A stretch of 64,000 nucleotides of DNA from Thermoanaerobacterium sp. CMT5567-10 (GTDB lineage Bacteria > Bacillota > Thermoanaerobacteria > Thermoanaerobacterales > Thermoanaerobacteraceae), in NCBI RefSeq assembly GCF_030534315.2, contig NZ_CP130558.2, forward strand, positions 2,160,501 through 2,224,500, written 5' to 3'. Numbering within the stretch: position 1 is the stretch's first letter; the number at the start of each line of letters is the position of its first letter. A program made the position numbers and the translations under genes. This document shows positions 1 to 9,240 of this stretch, one piece after another. The notes under the pieces were generated by a model that was not told the origin of the DNA, did no database searches, and saw only the letters and a program-made list of their open reading frames with translations.

Positions 1-398
1 AAACACAATTTGGCTGGGAAATCGATCCTATAGGTTTTCGCAGTACATTGCGTGAATTAAATGAAAGATATAATTTACCTTTATTGGTAACAGAGAATGG
101 ATTAGGTGCTTATGACAAATTAGAGGAAGGCGATGAAGTAAATGATGATTACAGGATTGATTTTTTACGCAAACATATAGAACAAGCTAAGCTGGCGATA
201 ACTGATGGTGTAAACTTAATAGGATATTGTCCTTGGTCAGCAATTGACCTTGTCAGCACACATCAAGGTATAAGCAAGCGTTATGGTTTTATCTATGTCA
301 ATAGAGACGAATTTGATTTAAAGGACTTAAGAAGGATAAAGAAGAAGAGCTTTTACTGGTACAAAGATGTTATAGAATCTAATGGAGATAAGCTATAA
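1..398 (+). CDS. 6-phospho-beta-glucosidase (GH1), C-terminal part
   Basis: This is the 3' end of a gene that begins before the window; the reading frame is open from base 3. The protein would hydrolyse 6-phospho-beta-glucosides brought in by a phosphotransferase system, in the cytoplasm. The stretch LLVTENGLG contains the family-1 nucleophile glutamate. The later [15 protein letters not shown] segment matches the Ser/Lys/Tyr loop that binds the sugar phosphate in phospho-glycosidases of this family, which separates it from plain beta-glucosidases. The C-terminal end ([13 protein letters not shown]) is the usual GH1 ending, so the gene looks intact here. The next gene downstream is a degraded glycosidase fragment. 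Confidence 0.93.
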   Translation, partial: TQFGWEIDPIGFRSTLRELNERYNLPLLVTENGLGAYDKLEEGDEVNDDYRIDFLRKHIEQAKLAITDGVNLIGYCPWSAIDLVSTHQGISKRYGFIYVNRDEFDLKDLRRIKKKSFYWYKDVIESNGDKL

Positions 399-471
399 TT
401 AATTGACTTTTGATTTTATGACGAGCATATATAAATTTTTCCACGTTTATTACTATTAAGGTTTTAAAATA

Positions 472-591
472 ACATGCATTTATGATACAAATACAACAAT
501 ACATCCGCTTGTACCATCTGCGACAGTGGCAAAAAAAATTCTGGATGATATAATTGATGAAAATAAAGATTTTCTGCCGCAATATAAATGA
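472..591 (+). pseudogene. C-terminal fragment of a GH4 family phospho-glycosidase
   Basis: One frame reads IHPLVPSATVAKKILDDI and continues to a TGA at 589-591. This resembles the extreme C-terminus of family-4 glycosidases (6-phospho-alpha- or beta-glucosidase, LplD/LicH/MalH type), where an NPLVP/HPLVP motif precedes a final helix. No start codon or ribosome site is present and only about 39 codons remain, so I read it as the tail of a lost gene. The assignment rests on recognising the motif and could be another NAD-dependent GH4 member. Confidence 0.55.
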
Positions 592-606
592 AATTAAGTA
601 AATTTT

Positions 607-634
607 AAGCCGGAATTTCCGGCTTCTTTTTTTT
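607..634 (+). terminator. Rho-independent terminator
   Basis: A perfect inverted repeat AAGCCGGAA/TTCCGGCTT (607-625) is followed by a run of T. It closes the transcript of the glycosidase region and isolates the MurNAc operon downstream. Confidence 0.9.
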
Positions 635-722
635 ATATATGCTATGTAACAATTCTATTAAGAAATTTAATTTACACTTTAAAATATTACATGAAACTAA
701 ATTACAAAATAATAAAAAACAC

Positions 723-751
723 TTGAAATTTTATTTCATATGTAATATAAT
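723..751 (+). promoter_or_regulatory. murR promoter with overlapping palindromic operator
   Basis: TTGAAA (723-728), a 17-bp spacer and TATAAT (746-751) form a near-consensus sigma-A promoter 30 bp before the regulator gene. The perfect palindrome TGAAAT-TTT-ATTTCA (724-738) covers the -35 region. A nearly identical sequence recurs at 2129-2143 before the EIIBC gene, so it is the likely operator of the RpiR-family regulator encoded next. Binding has not been shown. Confidence 0.75.
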
Positions 752-780
752 TATGAATAGAAAGAGGTGAAAACATTAAC

Positions 781-1623
781 ATGGCAGGAGATATAGAAAA
801 AATTAAAGCAGTTATAAATAATTTAAAACCGTCGGAAAAGAAGGTTGCCGAATATATAATTAAAAATGCTGATAAGATTTCGGATTTGTCAATAGGAGAA
901 CTTGCAAAAAACAGCAGTACAAGTGAAGCAAGCGTTGTTAGATTTTGCAAGAGCCTTGGGTACAGAGGCTATCAAGACTTAAAAATAAAGATTTCTGCAG
1001 ATTATACGTATAGAACAAAAAGCATTCAAGGTTTTGTAAATATAAATGATGATATAAATGCTATTGTTGTTAAAATATCCAAAAATAATATGCAATCAAT
1101 AGAAAAAACAATGGATATGCTTGATAGAAATGAAATGGAAAAAGCTGCTAATGCTATATTAAATGCGAATAAAATAGATATTTATGGTGTTGGGGCATCC
1201 GCAATTGTAGCACAAGATATGCTACAGAAATTTATGAGGATAAATAAATCATGTACGGCATACAGTGATTCGCATATGCAGCTTGCATCTGCAGCCAACA
1301 TTAGTGATGGTGATGTCGCAATAGGTATTTCATATTCCGGACAAACAGCTGATACTGTCGATGCTCTAAGGATAGCAAAAAATTCGGGAGCTACAACAAT
1401 TTGTATAACAAGATTCGGCAATTCGCCTATAACAGAGGTTTCGGATATAAAACTCTTTGTATATTCTACAGAAGCAATTTTTAGAAGTGGTGCGATGGCG
1501 TCACGGATAGCACAACTCAATGTGATAGATATATTATTTTCTATAATAGCATGTAAAAAATATGAAGATATAATAAAATATTTAGAAAATACAAGCGAAG
1601 CCGTTTCATCAAGAAAATATTGA
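781..1623 (+). CDS. murR: RpiR/MurR-family transcriptional regulator
   Basis: A 280-residue regulator with an N-terminal HTH_6 domain (about residues 1-75, including PSEKKVAEYI and the helix-turn-helix ASVVRFCKSLGYRGYQDLK) and a C-terminal SIS sugar-phosphate isomerase-fold domain (about 120-250, with GISYSGQTADTV). RpiR proteins sense phosphosugars. Its position at the head of MurNAc genes makes MurNAc-6-phosphate the likely effector, as for E. coli MurR. The ATG at 781 follows AGAGGTGA. The gene ends 11 bases before the EIIA start, so the two are co-transcribed. Palindromes in its own promoter suggest autoregulation. Confidence 0.88.
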   Translation: MAGDIEKIKAVINNLKPSEKKVAEYIIKNADKISDLSIGELAKNSSTSEASVVRFCKSLGYRGYQDLKIKISADYTYRTKSIQGFVNINDDINAIVVKISKNNMQSIEKTMDMLDRNEMEKAANAILNANKIDIYGVGASAIVAQDMLQKFMRINKSCTAYSDSHMQLASAANISDGDVAIGISYSGQTADTVDALRIAKNSGATTICITRFGNSPITEVSDIKLFVYSTEAIFRSGAMASRIAQLNVIDILFSIIACKKYEDIIKYLENTSEAVSSRKY

Positions 1624-1634
1624 AGGAGGACCAT

Positions 1635-2117
1635 ATGTTTAATATATTCAAAAAGAATTGCAAGAAACTATTAATAAAGGCTCCAGTTGATGGTGACATA
1701 GTAGATATAGCACAAGTTCCAGATGAAGTATTTGCCCAAAAGCTTGTGGGTGATGGTGTGGCAGTAAATCCTAAATCAGATATTTTTGTATCTCCTGTTA
1801 ATGGCGTTATAACAACTGTGTTTCCGACTAAGCATGCAATAGGTATTAAAACTTTAGATGGAATAGAGATAATGATTCATGTTGGTGTAGATACAGTAAA
1901 GCTAAATGGCGAAGGATTTACTACATTTATAAATGAAGGTGATAAAGTAAAAATCGGAGATAAATTGTTACAGATAAATATGGCGATTGTTAAGTCAAAA
2001 GCCAAATCACTTATATCGCCTATAATTATAACGAACATGGGAAAAATTAAAGAATTCAGAAAAATTATTGGCAAAGCAACTGCTGGAAAAACAGATATTA
2101 TTGAGGCAGTTATTTAA
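1635..2117 (+). CDS. PTS glucose-family EIIA component
   Basis: A 160-residue EIIA of the glucose (Crr) family. It passes phosphate from HPr to the EIIB domain of a partner transporter. The phosphorylated histidine lies in MIHVGVDTVKLNGEGF (about residue 77), and the beta-sandwich pattern (SPVNGVI, GIKTLDGIE) is typical. The ATG at 1635 is chosen because AAGGAGGA sits 5 bases upstream; a TTG 15 bases earlier lacks such a site. In E. coli MurP borrows the general EIIA-Glc. Here the operon carries its own EIIA, consistent with the downstream EIIBC lacking an EIIA domain. Confidence 0.9.
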   Translation: MFNIFKKNCKKLLIKAPVDGDIVDIAQVPDEVFAQKLVGDGVAVNPKSDIFVSPVNGVITTVFPTKHAIGIKTLDGIEIMIHVGVDTVKLNGEGFTTFINEGDKVKIGDKLLQINMAIVKSKAKSLISPIIITNMGKIKEFRKIIGKATAGKTDIIEAVI

Positions 2118-2128
2118 TTACTTAAACA

Positions 2129-2180
2129 TGAAATAAATTTTCATAAATATGATATATTTATGAAATAATATAACATGAAA
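2129..2180 (+). promoter_or_regulatory. Cluster of palindromic operator-like sites before the EIIBC gene
   Basis: Three related elements lie in the 120-bp gap. TGAAATAAATTTTCA (2129-2143) differs from the perfect palindrome in the murR promoter at two or three bases. TCATAAATAT-GAT-ATATTTATGA (2141-2163) has 10-bp perfect arms. TGAAATAATATAACATGAAA (2161-2180) holds two direct TGAAA half-sites. Likely MurR binding sites controlling an internal promoter for the transport and degradation genes. Confidence 0.6.
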
Positions 2181-2237
2181 GGGGGATAGCTGATTAACAA
2201 TCAATTTTTTACAAAATATAGAAAAGGAGGATGGAAA

Positions 2238-3611
2238 ATGTCAAGAGAAAAAGACATAGCTGAAAGCATCATCAGGGAATTAGGCGGTAAAGAAAACATC
2301 ATATCAATTACAAATTGCATGACGAGGTTAAGAGTGCTTGTAAAGGATTATGATAAGGTTAATATGGAATCACTTAGGAAAATTGACGGTGTTATTAAAG
2401 TTAACGAAGAAGGAGGAGAACTACAGGTTATTTTAGGACCTGGACTTGTATCTAAAGTTGCAGGTGAAGCATCTAAAAAAATTGGCGTAAAACTTGGAGA
2501 CGCAAAGGAAATCAAGGCTGCAATCAGTGAAAAAAATAGAACGCCGTTTAAACTTCTCTTAAGAAGGATTGCAAGCATATTTATTCCTTTGATTCCTGGA
2601 TTAATAGGCGGCGGATTGATACTTGGCATAACCAATGTTGCGACAAAGTTTAATTGGATAGCAGATAAGAATTTACTTGCTATGTTAAGCTTGTTTGGAA
2701 GTACAATTTTTACTTATATGGGTATTATGATAGGTATGAATACAGCCAAAGAATTTGGAGGTTCACCGACACTTGGTGGCATACTTGCAGGTATTATTTA
2801 TAATCCTGTTTTGGCAGACATTAAAATTGGCGGTAGTGCTCTTGTTGTGGGTAGAGGCGGAATAATCTCTGTATTAATTGCAGCCGCATTTGCAAGCTGG
2901 CTTGAAAAAAATATTAGAAAAAGAATGCCGAATAGTATAGAATTACTTGCAACACCTTTGTTGACAATTTTAATAGCAGGTTTTGCGACACTTTATGTAT
3001 TACAACCTTTGGGTGGATATATAGCTGATGCTATTGGCAAGGCAGTGACTGTTGCAATTGCTGGTAAAGCTGGTGTATTTACCGGATTTATACTTGCAGG
3101 AACTTTCTTACCATTAGTTATGACAGGTTTACACCAGGGTTTGACACCGATACACATGCAATTAATACAATCAACCGGTGTTACCATATTACTTCCGATC
3201 TTAGCAATGGCAGGTGCAGGTCAGGTTGGTGCAGCAATTGCGGTATACGTTAAAACAAAGAGCAAACAGCTTAAGAAGATTATAGAAGGTTCGATACTTG
3301 TTGGTATTCTTGGCATTGGTGAACCGTTGATTTATGGTGTTACATTACCTCTTGGAAGACCATTCATTGGAGCTTGTATTGGTGCAGCTTTTGGAGGCGC
3401 ATTTGAGGCATTAAAAGTAGTTGGCGCAAGAGGTTTAGGTATATCCGGAATCCCTCTTGCTGCAATTATTGAACCAAACAAAATTATATATTATATCATC
3501 GGTTTGATTATATCATATATTGCGGGATTTATAGCAACGTTTTTACTAGGGTTTGAGGATCCTGCAGACGAAGAAGTAAAAGATACTCAACCATTTAGCT
3601 TTAATGCATAA
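2238..3611 (+). CDS. murP: PTS EIIBC, N-acetylmuramic acid-type transporter
   Basis: A 457-residue fusion of EIIB (about 1-85) and membrane EIIC (about 105-445). The EIIB phosphocysteine lies in SITNCMTRLRV. EIIC carries the glucose/sucrose-family signature GIGEPLIYGVTLPLG and around ten hydrophobic segments. It imports and phosphorylates its sugar at the membrane. Sequence alone would allow sucrose, trehalose or MurNAc. The flanking MurR, MupG and MurQ genes point to MurNAc. There is no EIIA domain; that function comes from the gene upstream. The ATG follows AAAAGGAGG. Confidence 0.87.
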   Translation: MSREKDIAESIIRELGGKENIISITNCMTRLRVLVKDYDKVNMESLRKIDGVIKVNEEGGELQVILGPGLVSKVAGEASKKIGVKLGDAKEIKAAISEKNRTPFKLLLRRIASIFIPLIPGLIGGGLILGITNVATKFNWIADKNLLAMLSLFGSTIFTYMGIMIGMNTAKEFGGSPTLGGILAGIIYNPVLADIKIGGSALVVGRGGIISVLIAAAFASWLEKNIRKRMPNSIELLATPLLTILIAGFATLYVLQPLGGYIADAIGKAVTVAIAGKAGVFTGFILAGTFLPLVMTGLHQGLTPIHMQLIQSTGVTILLPILAMAGAGQVGAAIAVYVKTKSKQLKKIIEGSILVGILGIGEPLIYGVTLPLGRPFIGACIGAAFGGAFEALKVVGARGLGISGIPLAAIIEPNKIIYYIIGLIISYIAGFIATFLLGFEDPADEEVKDTQPFSFNA

Positions 3612-3614
3612 ATA

Positions 3615-3637
3615 AAAAGGGGCAGTTTGCCCCTTTT
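3615..3637 (+). other. Intercistronic hairpin abutting the mupG ribosome site
   Basis: AAAAGGGGCA-GTT-TGCCCCTTTT forms a 10-bp stem with a 3-base loop between the EIIBC stop codon (3611) and the mupG ribosome site (AGGAGA, 3638-3643). It ends in only four T. It could be a weak terminator that lowers downstream expression, a 3' stabiliser of the transporter message, or a structure that affects mupG translation. Confidence 0.6.
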
Positions 3638-3650
3638 AGGAGATGATTAT

Positions 3651-4733
3651 ATGGATTTCGGAATTTCAGTATATACTTTAGAAGATTTTCCACATCAAAA
3701 AAATAAAGAATATATAAAGACTGCAAAAGACAATGGCATAAGCATGGTTTTTACATCGATGCATATGCCAGAGGTTGATTATGATAAAAAAATGAATGAG
3801 ATTGAAGATTTAATAAATCATATTAAATTATTAAATATGAAGCTGACGATAGATATTTCACCTGTTACGATGAATATATTAAATTCATCACCAAATAATC
3901 TAAAACAATTTCATAATTTAGGAATAGATTGCTTAAGACTTGATTATGGATTTACAAATGATGAAATAGCTGAAATGACAAACAACGAGTTCGATATAAA
4001 AATAGAATTAAATGCAAGTACAATAACAAAAGAACAAATAGATGAATTAATAAGCCAAAAGGCTGATTTGAATAAATTAAGAACCTGTCATAACTTTTAT
4101 CCCAAACCATATACGGGGCTTTCATATGAATTTTTTAAAGAAAAAACTACCATGATAAAAAATTACGGACTTAAAGTTTCGGCATTTATCCCATCTCTAA
4201 AAGGCAGAAGGGGTCCAATATATGAAGGATTACCGACTCTTGAAATTCATAGAAATATAAAACCTGATACGGCAGCAAGGCATTTAATCTATTCAGGAAT
4301 AGATGACGTATACTTTGGAGATGCATATGCCACTGTAGATGAGATAAAAAATGTTACATCAATAGATAAGGATGTAATCGAATTAAAAATTAATTTAGTT
4401 GAAGATATTATGGATAATGAAAAAGATATAATTTTTAATCATGTCCATACAAATAGGCCTGATTCACCTGAATACATTGTAAGATCAGAGGAATCAAGAG
4501 GTTATGCAAATATAGGGAAAGAAATAAAAGCACACAACTGCGTTGAGAGAAAAAAATATTGTGTAACAATAGATAATGAAAATTTCAAAAGGTATTCTGG
4601 AGAGCTTAATATCTGCATGGTTGATTTACCTAAAGATGAAAGGGTAAATGTAGTAGGATATATACCTGAAGAAGAGCACATTCTGGCAGATTTAATCAAA
4701 CCGGGTACGAAATTCAGATTTAGAAAGGGCTGA
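3651..4733 (+). CDS. mupG: MupG-type 6-phospho-N-acetylmuramidase (DUF871)
   Basis: A 360-residue DUF871 protein. In Staphylococcus aureus the family member MupG cleaves MurNAc-6-phosphate-GlcNAc in the cytoplasm, and its gene is clustered with murQ, murP and murR. The N-terminal TIM-barrel begins [13 protein letters not shown] and contains LKLTIDISP-like and LRLDYGF strands. The C-terminal small domain has the [14 protein letters not shown] and [17 protein letters not shown] pattern seen in this family. ATG at 3651 is chosen over a TTG at 3627 because AGGAGA precedes it. The gene is 4 bases from murQ. Confidence 0.85.
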   Translation: MDFGISVYTLEDFPHQKNKEYIKTAKDNGISMVFTSMHMPEVDYDKKMNEIEDLINHIKLLNMKLTIDISPVTMNILNSSPNNLKQFHNLGIDCLRLDYGFTNDEIAEMTNNEFDIKIELNASTITKEQIDELISQKADLNKLRTCHNFYPKPYTGLSYEFFKEKTTMIKNYGLKVSAFIPSLKGRRGPIYEGLPTLEIHRNIKPDTAARHLIYSGIDDVYFGDAYATVDEIKNVTSIDKDVIELKINLVEDIMDNEKDIIFNHVHTNRPDSPEYIVRSEESRGYANIGKEIKAHNCVERKKYCVTIDNENFKRYSGELNICMVDLPKDERVNVVGYIPEEEHILADLIKPGTKFRFRKG

Positions 4734-4737
4734 TACT

Positions 4738-5649
4738 ATGAACTTAGAAAAACTTATAACTGAAGGAAGAAATCCAGATACTCTGGACATTGATAAATTA
4801 AGCACTGAAGATATGTTAAGAAAAATAAACGATGAAGACAAAAAAGTTCCGTTAGCTGTAGAAAAGGAAATTCCTAATATAGCAAAAGCTGTGGACATTG
4901 CAGCAGAAAGGTTAAAAAAAGGCGGCAGGCTTATTTACTTAGGCGCGGGTACAAGCGGAAGGCTTGGAATATTAGATGCGTCAGAATGTCCTCCAACATA
5001 TGGAACAGATCCTGAAATGATACAGGGAATTATTGCAGGAGGAGATACGGCTATAAGAAAAGCAGTGGAAGGCGCCGAAGATAACAGTGAATTAGGCAAA
5101 CGGGACTTAATCGAAAGGAATTTATCAAGCAAGGATATTGTTGTAGGCATTGCTGCCAGCGGCAGAACACCTTATGTATTAGGAGCCCTTCAATATTCTA
5201 AAGAAATCGGAGCATCTACAATAGGCATATCATGTAATCTCAACTGTGAGATGAAAAAGTTAGTTGATGTAATGATAGTGCCTGTTGTTGGTCCTGAAGT
5301 GATAATGGGGTCTACAAGAATGAAGGCAGGAACTGCCCAGAAACTTGTATTAAATATGATATCTACAGGTGTTATGATAAAGCTTGGCAAAGTATACAGC
5401 AACCTAATGATTGATGTACAGGCTACAAACGAAAAATTAGTTCACAGGGCAAGAAGGATAGTTAAACTTGCAACGGGAGCTGATGATGTTATTATAGAAC
5501 AGAAATTAAGCGAGACTGATTATAACGTCAAACTAACAATATTGATGATCCTGACGGGACTTGAAAAGTATGAAGCCCAAAAGCTTTTAAATAGATCAGA
5601 AGGCTATATTGAGAAGGCATTGAAGTGTTATAATTTAGTGAAAGTATAG
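4738..5649 (+). CDS. murQ: N-acetylmuramic acid 6-phosphate etherase
   Basis: A 303-residue MurQ. It removes the D-lactyl ether from MurNAc-6-phosphate, giving GlcNAc-6-phosphate for glycolysis and wall synthesis. The start ([18 protein letters not shown]) and the SIS domain with [23 protein letters not shown] are diagnostic, as is [21 protein letters not shown]. Length is that of the family. ATG at 4738 overlaps a GAAAGGG site in the end of mupG. It is the last gene before a terminator and completes a pathway from a MurNAc disaccharide to GlcNAc-6-phosphate. Confidence 0.96.
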   Translation: MNLEKLITEGRNPDTLDIDKLSTEDMLRKINDEDKKVPLAVEKEIPNIAKAVDIAAERLKKGGRLIYLGAGTSGRLGILDASECPPTYGTDPEMIQGIIAGGDTAIRKAVEGAEDNSELGKRDLIERNLSSKDIVVGIAASGRTPYVLGALQYSKEIGASTIGISCNLNCEMKKLVDVMIVPVVGPEVIMGSTRMKAGTAQKLVLNMISTGVMIKLGKVYSNLMIDVQATNEKLVHRARRIVKLATGADDVIIEQKLSETDYNVKLTILMILTGLEKYEAQKLLNRSEGYIEKALKCYNLVKV

Positions 5650-5656
5650 ATTTTTT

Positions 5657-5689
5657 AAGAAATCCCTTTATATTAAAGAGGGATTTCTT
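5657..5689 (+). terminator. Terminator of the MurNAc operon
   Basis: AAGAAATCCCT (5657-5667) pairs with AGGGATTTCTT (5679-5689) across an 11-base loop just after murQ. The following T run is short. Confidence 0.75.
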
Positions 5690-6026
5690 GTTATAAATTC
5701 AAAAATGCTAAAAATTGCTGTAAAAATATAAAAAAATCAGGAAATAATTATTAACTATCGCTAAGTCGCTTATTTTGTCTAATATCATGTTTTAAAAATC
5801 ATAAAAGAGTTTTATATAATTATTTTAGGACTTGTCTGACATCTGATGTATAATAATAGTTTACACAAAATTAATAATTACATAACTTCAAGTTAACATC
5901 AATGCTATATACTTATTCTAAATCTAAAAATCCCATTTTTGTACTGAAAGTCTTGAGTAAATCCGGAGGTGATAACTAAATTAATTATTATCAAATGGAT
6001 AAAATATTTTTAAGAGGAGGATTTAA
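5690..6026 (+). other. Gene-free stretch before the nucleotidase gene
   Basis: About 340 AT-rich bases. A TATAAT-like hexamer occurs in GATGTATAATAATAG near 5850, without a good -35. GGAGG at 5964 is followed only by a 14-codon frame. The real ribosome site AGAGGAGG lies just before 6027. I looked for a purine riboswitch and could not recognise one. Confidence 0.5.
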
Positions 6027-8081
6027 ATGTTTAGAAGGTCTAGGATAACTGGTATTTTTGTTACAGCATTGATGATATTTAGTATGTTTTTTACCTACAT
6101 ACCACAAGCAGTATTTGCTGCAACACCGAAAACATTTGATTTCGTAGAAGTCACTGATTTCCACGGATACCTGCAAAGCGCCGAGAAATTAAGCGATGGT
6201 ACGGCAATAACGCAACAGATAGGCGGAGTACTTGCAAAACAGATAAAGGACATGAAAGCAGCAAATCCTAATACGGTTATACTGTCAGGCGGAGATATGT
6301 TCCAGGGAACGCCGATGTCCAATGTTTTAAAAGGACAGCCGGTCATTGACATGATGAAAAATATCGGCTTTGACGCAATGGCACTTGGAAACCATGAGTA
6401 TGACTGGGGAATCGACTCAGTAATTGATACACAAAATGCAACATTGAAAAATTCTACAATTCCGGTTCTTGCGGCAAATGTTTATGACAAAACAACTGGT
6501 AAACCTGTAAGCTATACAAAGCCCTATGTAATTATTGAAAGAGACGGAGTAAAAATTGGCATAATAGGTATTGTAGATAACAAAGAATTTCCTGATATAA
6601 TAATGCCTGCATATATACAAAATGTTGATTTTAAAGATCCTGTGCCAGTTGTAAATCAGCTTGCAACGGATTTGAGAGGACAGGGTGCACAGATAGTTAT
6701 TGTTTTAGCACATATGGGCGCGAATCAGGATAAAACTACAGATGCTATAACAGGTAACCTTATAGATTTTGCTAAGCAGGTAAAAGGTGTAGATGCGATA
6801 TTCGGCGGACATACACACACAATAATTAAGACAAAGGTAAATGGTATTCCTGTTGGTGTAGCAGGAAGCTATGGCAACGGATTTATTGACCTGAAGATAA
6901 CATTAAATGCTGACGGTACTGTTACAGCCGGAGATATGAAATACAATAACAATATTCCTTTATACCAGACGGCAAACCCTGTAGTTGACGCTGAAGTTCA
7001 GTCTATAGTTGATAAAGCAAATAAAGATGTAGGGCCTATATTTAATGAAGTAATAGGTCAAGCTGCAATTGATTTAACAAGAGCTCAAAGTGCACAGCCT
7101 TATGGAGATTCTATTCTTGGCAACTGGGCGGCTCAGGTAACAAAAGATGCGGTAGGGGCAGACTTTGGCTTTGCTAACAATGGTGGATTAAGAATTGACA
7201 TTCCAAAGGGCAATATAACAGTTGGAACGATATATCAATTGATGCCTTTTGACAATACAATAGCTACAATGAAAATGACTGGTGCCCAGATAAAGATTGT
7301 TCTTGAGCAGGCTGTTCAGGATGGTGGCAAAGGCATACAGGTGGCAGGGCTTTCATTCAAATATGACCCATCTATGCCTTCCATGCAGAGAGTATTTGAC
7401 ATGAAAAAATCTGACGGCACACCAATAGACATGAATGCATCATATCTTGTTGCAACGAATAACTTCATGGGTACTGGCGGCGACGGGTTTAAAGGGTTTA
7501 CAGACCCTGATGTTGCAAAGAGTTATATTGACACATATAAGCTCGTAAGAGATGCCTTTATAGAAGCAGTTAAGAATCAAAAAACTGTAACGGCTAAGAT
7601 TGATAATAGAATTGCACCGGCATCACAAAATTTATTTGGCGAGATGGTGCCGACACCAGCACCTGCGCCAACCCCAACACCTCAATACGATTATGGAATA
7701 GTAACTGTATCTGCACTTAATGTAAGAGCAGGTGCAAGTACCTCAAGCAAAGTTATAGGAGTACTCCATGCAGGAAATATTGTAAACTTGATTAGTGAAT
7801 CGAATGGTTGGTATCAGATTGACTACAATGGTAAGACAGGATACGTATATGGTAAATACGTAGCAGTGACATCTAATCTGTCAAATATAACTGTGCTTAA
7901 GACTGTAAAAGTTACTGCTAGAAGTGGATTAAATGTAAGAGTGAATAGTTCAACTGCTGCAAGAAAGATAGGGGCAGTACCGTATGGCGCAGAATTAAAA
8001 GTAGTCGGTGAGTATAATGGGTGGTATCAGATACAGTATAACGGTGGATATGGGTTTGTTTATGCAAAATATACAAAATGA
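6027..8081 (+). CDS. Secreted 5'-nucleotidase / 2',3'-cyclic phosphodiesterase with SH3 repeats
   Basis: A 684-residue exported metallophosphoesterase. A signal peptide (about 1-31, ending AVFAA) is followed by the metallophosphatase domain with VTDFHGYLQ, GGDMFQGT, GNHEYDWG, AHMG and GGHTHT, the residues that hold two metal ions. The 5'-nucleotidase C-terminal substrate domain (about 340-520, ANNGGLRIDIPKG and GTGGDGF) follows. After a Pro/Thr linker (VPTPAPAPTPTP) come two bacterial SH3 domains (about 550-610 and 620-684, NVRAGASTSSKVIG and NVRVNSSTAARKIG). The enzyme would scavenge phosphate and nucleosides outside the cell while the SH3 repeats hold it to the wall. AGAGGAGG precedes the ATG. 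It is a single-gene unit. Confidence 0.92.
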   Translation: MFRRSRITGIFVTALMIFSMFFTYIPQAVFAATPKTFDFVEVTDFHGYLQSAEKLSDGTAITQQIGGVLAKQIKDMKAANPNTVILSGGDMFQGTPMSNVLKGQPVIDMMKNIGFDAMALGNHEYDWGIDSVIDTQNATLKNSTIPVLAANVYDKTTGKPVSYTKPYVIIERDGVKIGIIGIVDNKEFPDIIMPAYIQNVDFKDPVPVVNQLATDLRGQGAQIVIVLAHMGANQDKTTDAITGNLIDFAKQVKGVDAIFGGHTHTIIKTKVNGIPVGVAGSYGNGFIDLKITLNADGTVTAGDMKYNNNIPLYQTANPVVDAEVQSIVDKANKDVGPIFNEVIGQAAIDLTRAQSAQPYGDSILGNWAAQVTKDAVGADFGFANNGGLRIDIPKGNITVGTIYQLMPFDNTIATMKMTGAQIKIVLEQAVQDGGKGIQVAGLSFKYDPSMPSMQRVFDMKKSDGTPIDMNASYLVATNNFMGTGGDGFKGFTDPDVAKSYIDTYKLVRDAFIEAVKNQKTVTAKIDNRIAPASQNLFGEMVPTPAPAPTPTPQYDYGIVTVSALNVRAGASTSSKVIGVLHAGNIVNLISESNGWYQIDYNGKTGYVYGKYVAVTSNLSNITVLKTVKVTARSGLNVRVNSSTAARKIGAVPYGAELKVVGEYNGWYQIQYNGGYGFVYAKYTK

Positions 8082-8100
8082 AAGACTGTAATAACCTTAT

Positions 8101-8135
8101 AAAGGAGAGCTGGCAAAGCGCAGCTTTCCTTTTTT
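8101..8135 (+). terminator. Terminator after the nucleotidase gene
   Basis: AAAGGAGAGCTG (8101-8112) pairs with CAGCTTTCCTTT (8121-8132), with one G-T pair, and is followed by T. Confidence 0.85.
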
Positions 8136-8237
8136 AGTATAAGTAATAGTTGGATAGAGGCAAATATAATGATAGAATAATAAGTGATTGAAAAATGTAT
8201 AGTGTTGACCATGATATATGAACTTAAATAGAAGGGA

Positions 8238-9209
8238 ATGAAAGCAAGCTTGTACATTGGCGATGTAGAAATCAAAAATAATGTGTTTTTGGCTCCTATG
8301 GCAGGTGTTACAGATAAACCATATAGACGCATATGCAAAGATATGGGCTGTGGTTTTGCATACACTGAAATGGTCAGTGCTAAGGGTCTTTATTATGGGA
8401 GTGAAAATACAGAATCTCTTACAGACATAGATGATGACGAAAATGTGGCACTGCAGATATTTGGCTCTGATCCTTATATAATGGGTGAAATTGCAAAGAG
8501 ATTAAATACATCAAATGCAAAGACAATAGATATAAACATGGGATGCCCAACTCCGAAAATAGTAAAAAATGGTGATGGCTCAGCTTTAATGATGCATCCT
8601 GATGTGGCAGAAAGCGTGATTAAAGCAGTAGTGAAAAACTCTATTAAGCCTGTCACTATAAAAATAAGAAAAGGATGGGACGATGATCACATAAATGCTG
8701 TGGAGATTGCTAAAATGGCTGAAAGCTGCGGCGTAAAAGCGGTTGCGATACACGGCAGGACGAGAGAACAGTTTTACTCAGGTCGCGCCGACTGGGATAT
8801 TATAAAGAAAGTGAAAGATAATCTAAAAATACCTGTAATAGGCAATGGAGATATATTTACACCGGAAGATGCAAAAAGGATGATAGATGAGACGGGATGT
8901 GACGCGGTGATGGTTGGCAGAGGGGCAGAAGGGAATCCGTGGATTTTTAAAAGGATTCTTCACTATCTAAATACAGGTGAAATTCTGCCAGAGCCTACCG
9001 TAAGCGAAAAAATTGACATGATCTTAAAGCACCTTGACATGATGATAGATTACAAAGGAGAACATGTTGGAATATTGGAGATGAGAAAGCATATAGCATG
9101 GTATCTAAAAGGTATCCGCGGAGCATCTAAGATAAAGCAAATGGTATTTACGATGTCTAACTATAAAGAGGTTAAAGACCTGTTACTTAGTGTTAAAAGT
9201 TTTACATAG
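8238..9209 (+). CDS. dusB: tRNA-dihydrouridine synthase
   Basis: A 323-residue FMN enzyme that reduces uridine in the D-loop of tRNA. The TIM barrel starts with VFLAPMAGVTDKPYRRI and contains the family motif NMGCPTPKIVKNGDGSALM; the catalytic cysteine is that of NMGCP. AIHGRTREQFYSGRADW and PVIGNGDIFTPEDA bind FMN and phosphate. The ATG at 8238 lies only 2 bases from GAAGGG, which is unusually close. An in-frame TTG at 8250 would fit the usual DusB N-terminus (start just before YIGDVEIKN), so the true start is uncertain by four codons. Confidence 0.94.
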   Translation: MKASLYIGDVEIKNNVFLAPMAGVTDKPYRRICKDMGCGFAYTEMVSAKGLYYGSENTESLTDIDDDENVALQIFGSDPYIMGEIAKRLNTSNAKTIDINMGCPTPKIVKNGDGSALMMHPDVAESVIKAVVKNSIKPVTIKIRKGWDDDHINAVEIAKMAESCGVKAVAIHGRTREQFYSGRADWDIIKKVKDNLKIPVIGNGDIFTPEDAKRMIDETGCDAVMVGRGAEGNPWIFKRILHYLNTGEILPEPTVSEKIDMILKHLDMMIDYKGEHVGILEMRKHIAWYLKGIRGASKIKQMVFTMSNYKEVKDLLLSVKSFT

Positions 9210-9240
9210 AATCAAGTCATATAATTTGGAGGAAGATATC

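Noticed and set aside
5960-6005. 14-codon leader peptide after GGAGG
   Set aside because: Ribosome site too close to the GTG; no attenuation hairpin.
5690-6026. Possible purine riboswitch before the nucleotidase gene
   Set aside because: No conserved three-way junction or terminator/antiterminator pair could be recognised.
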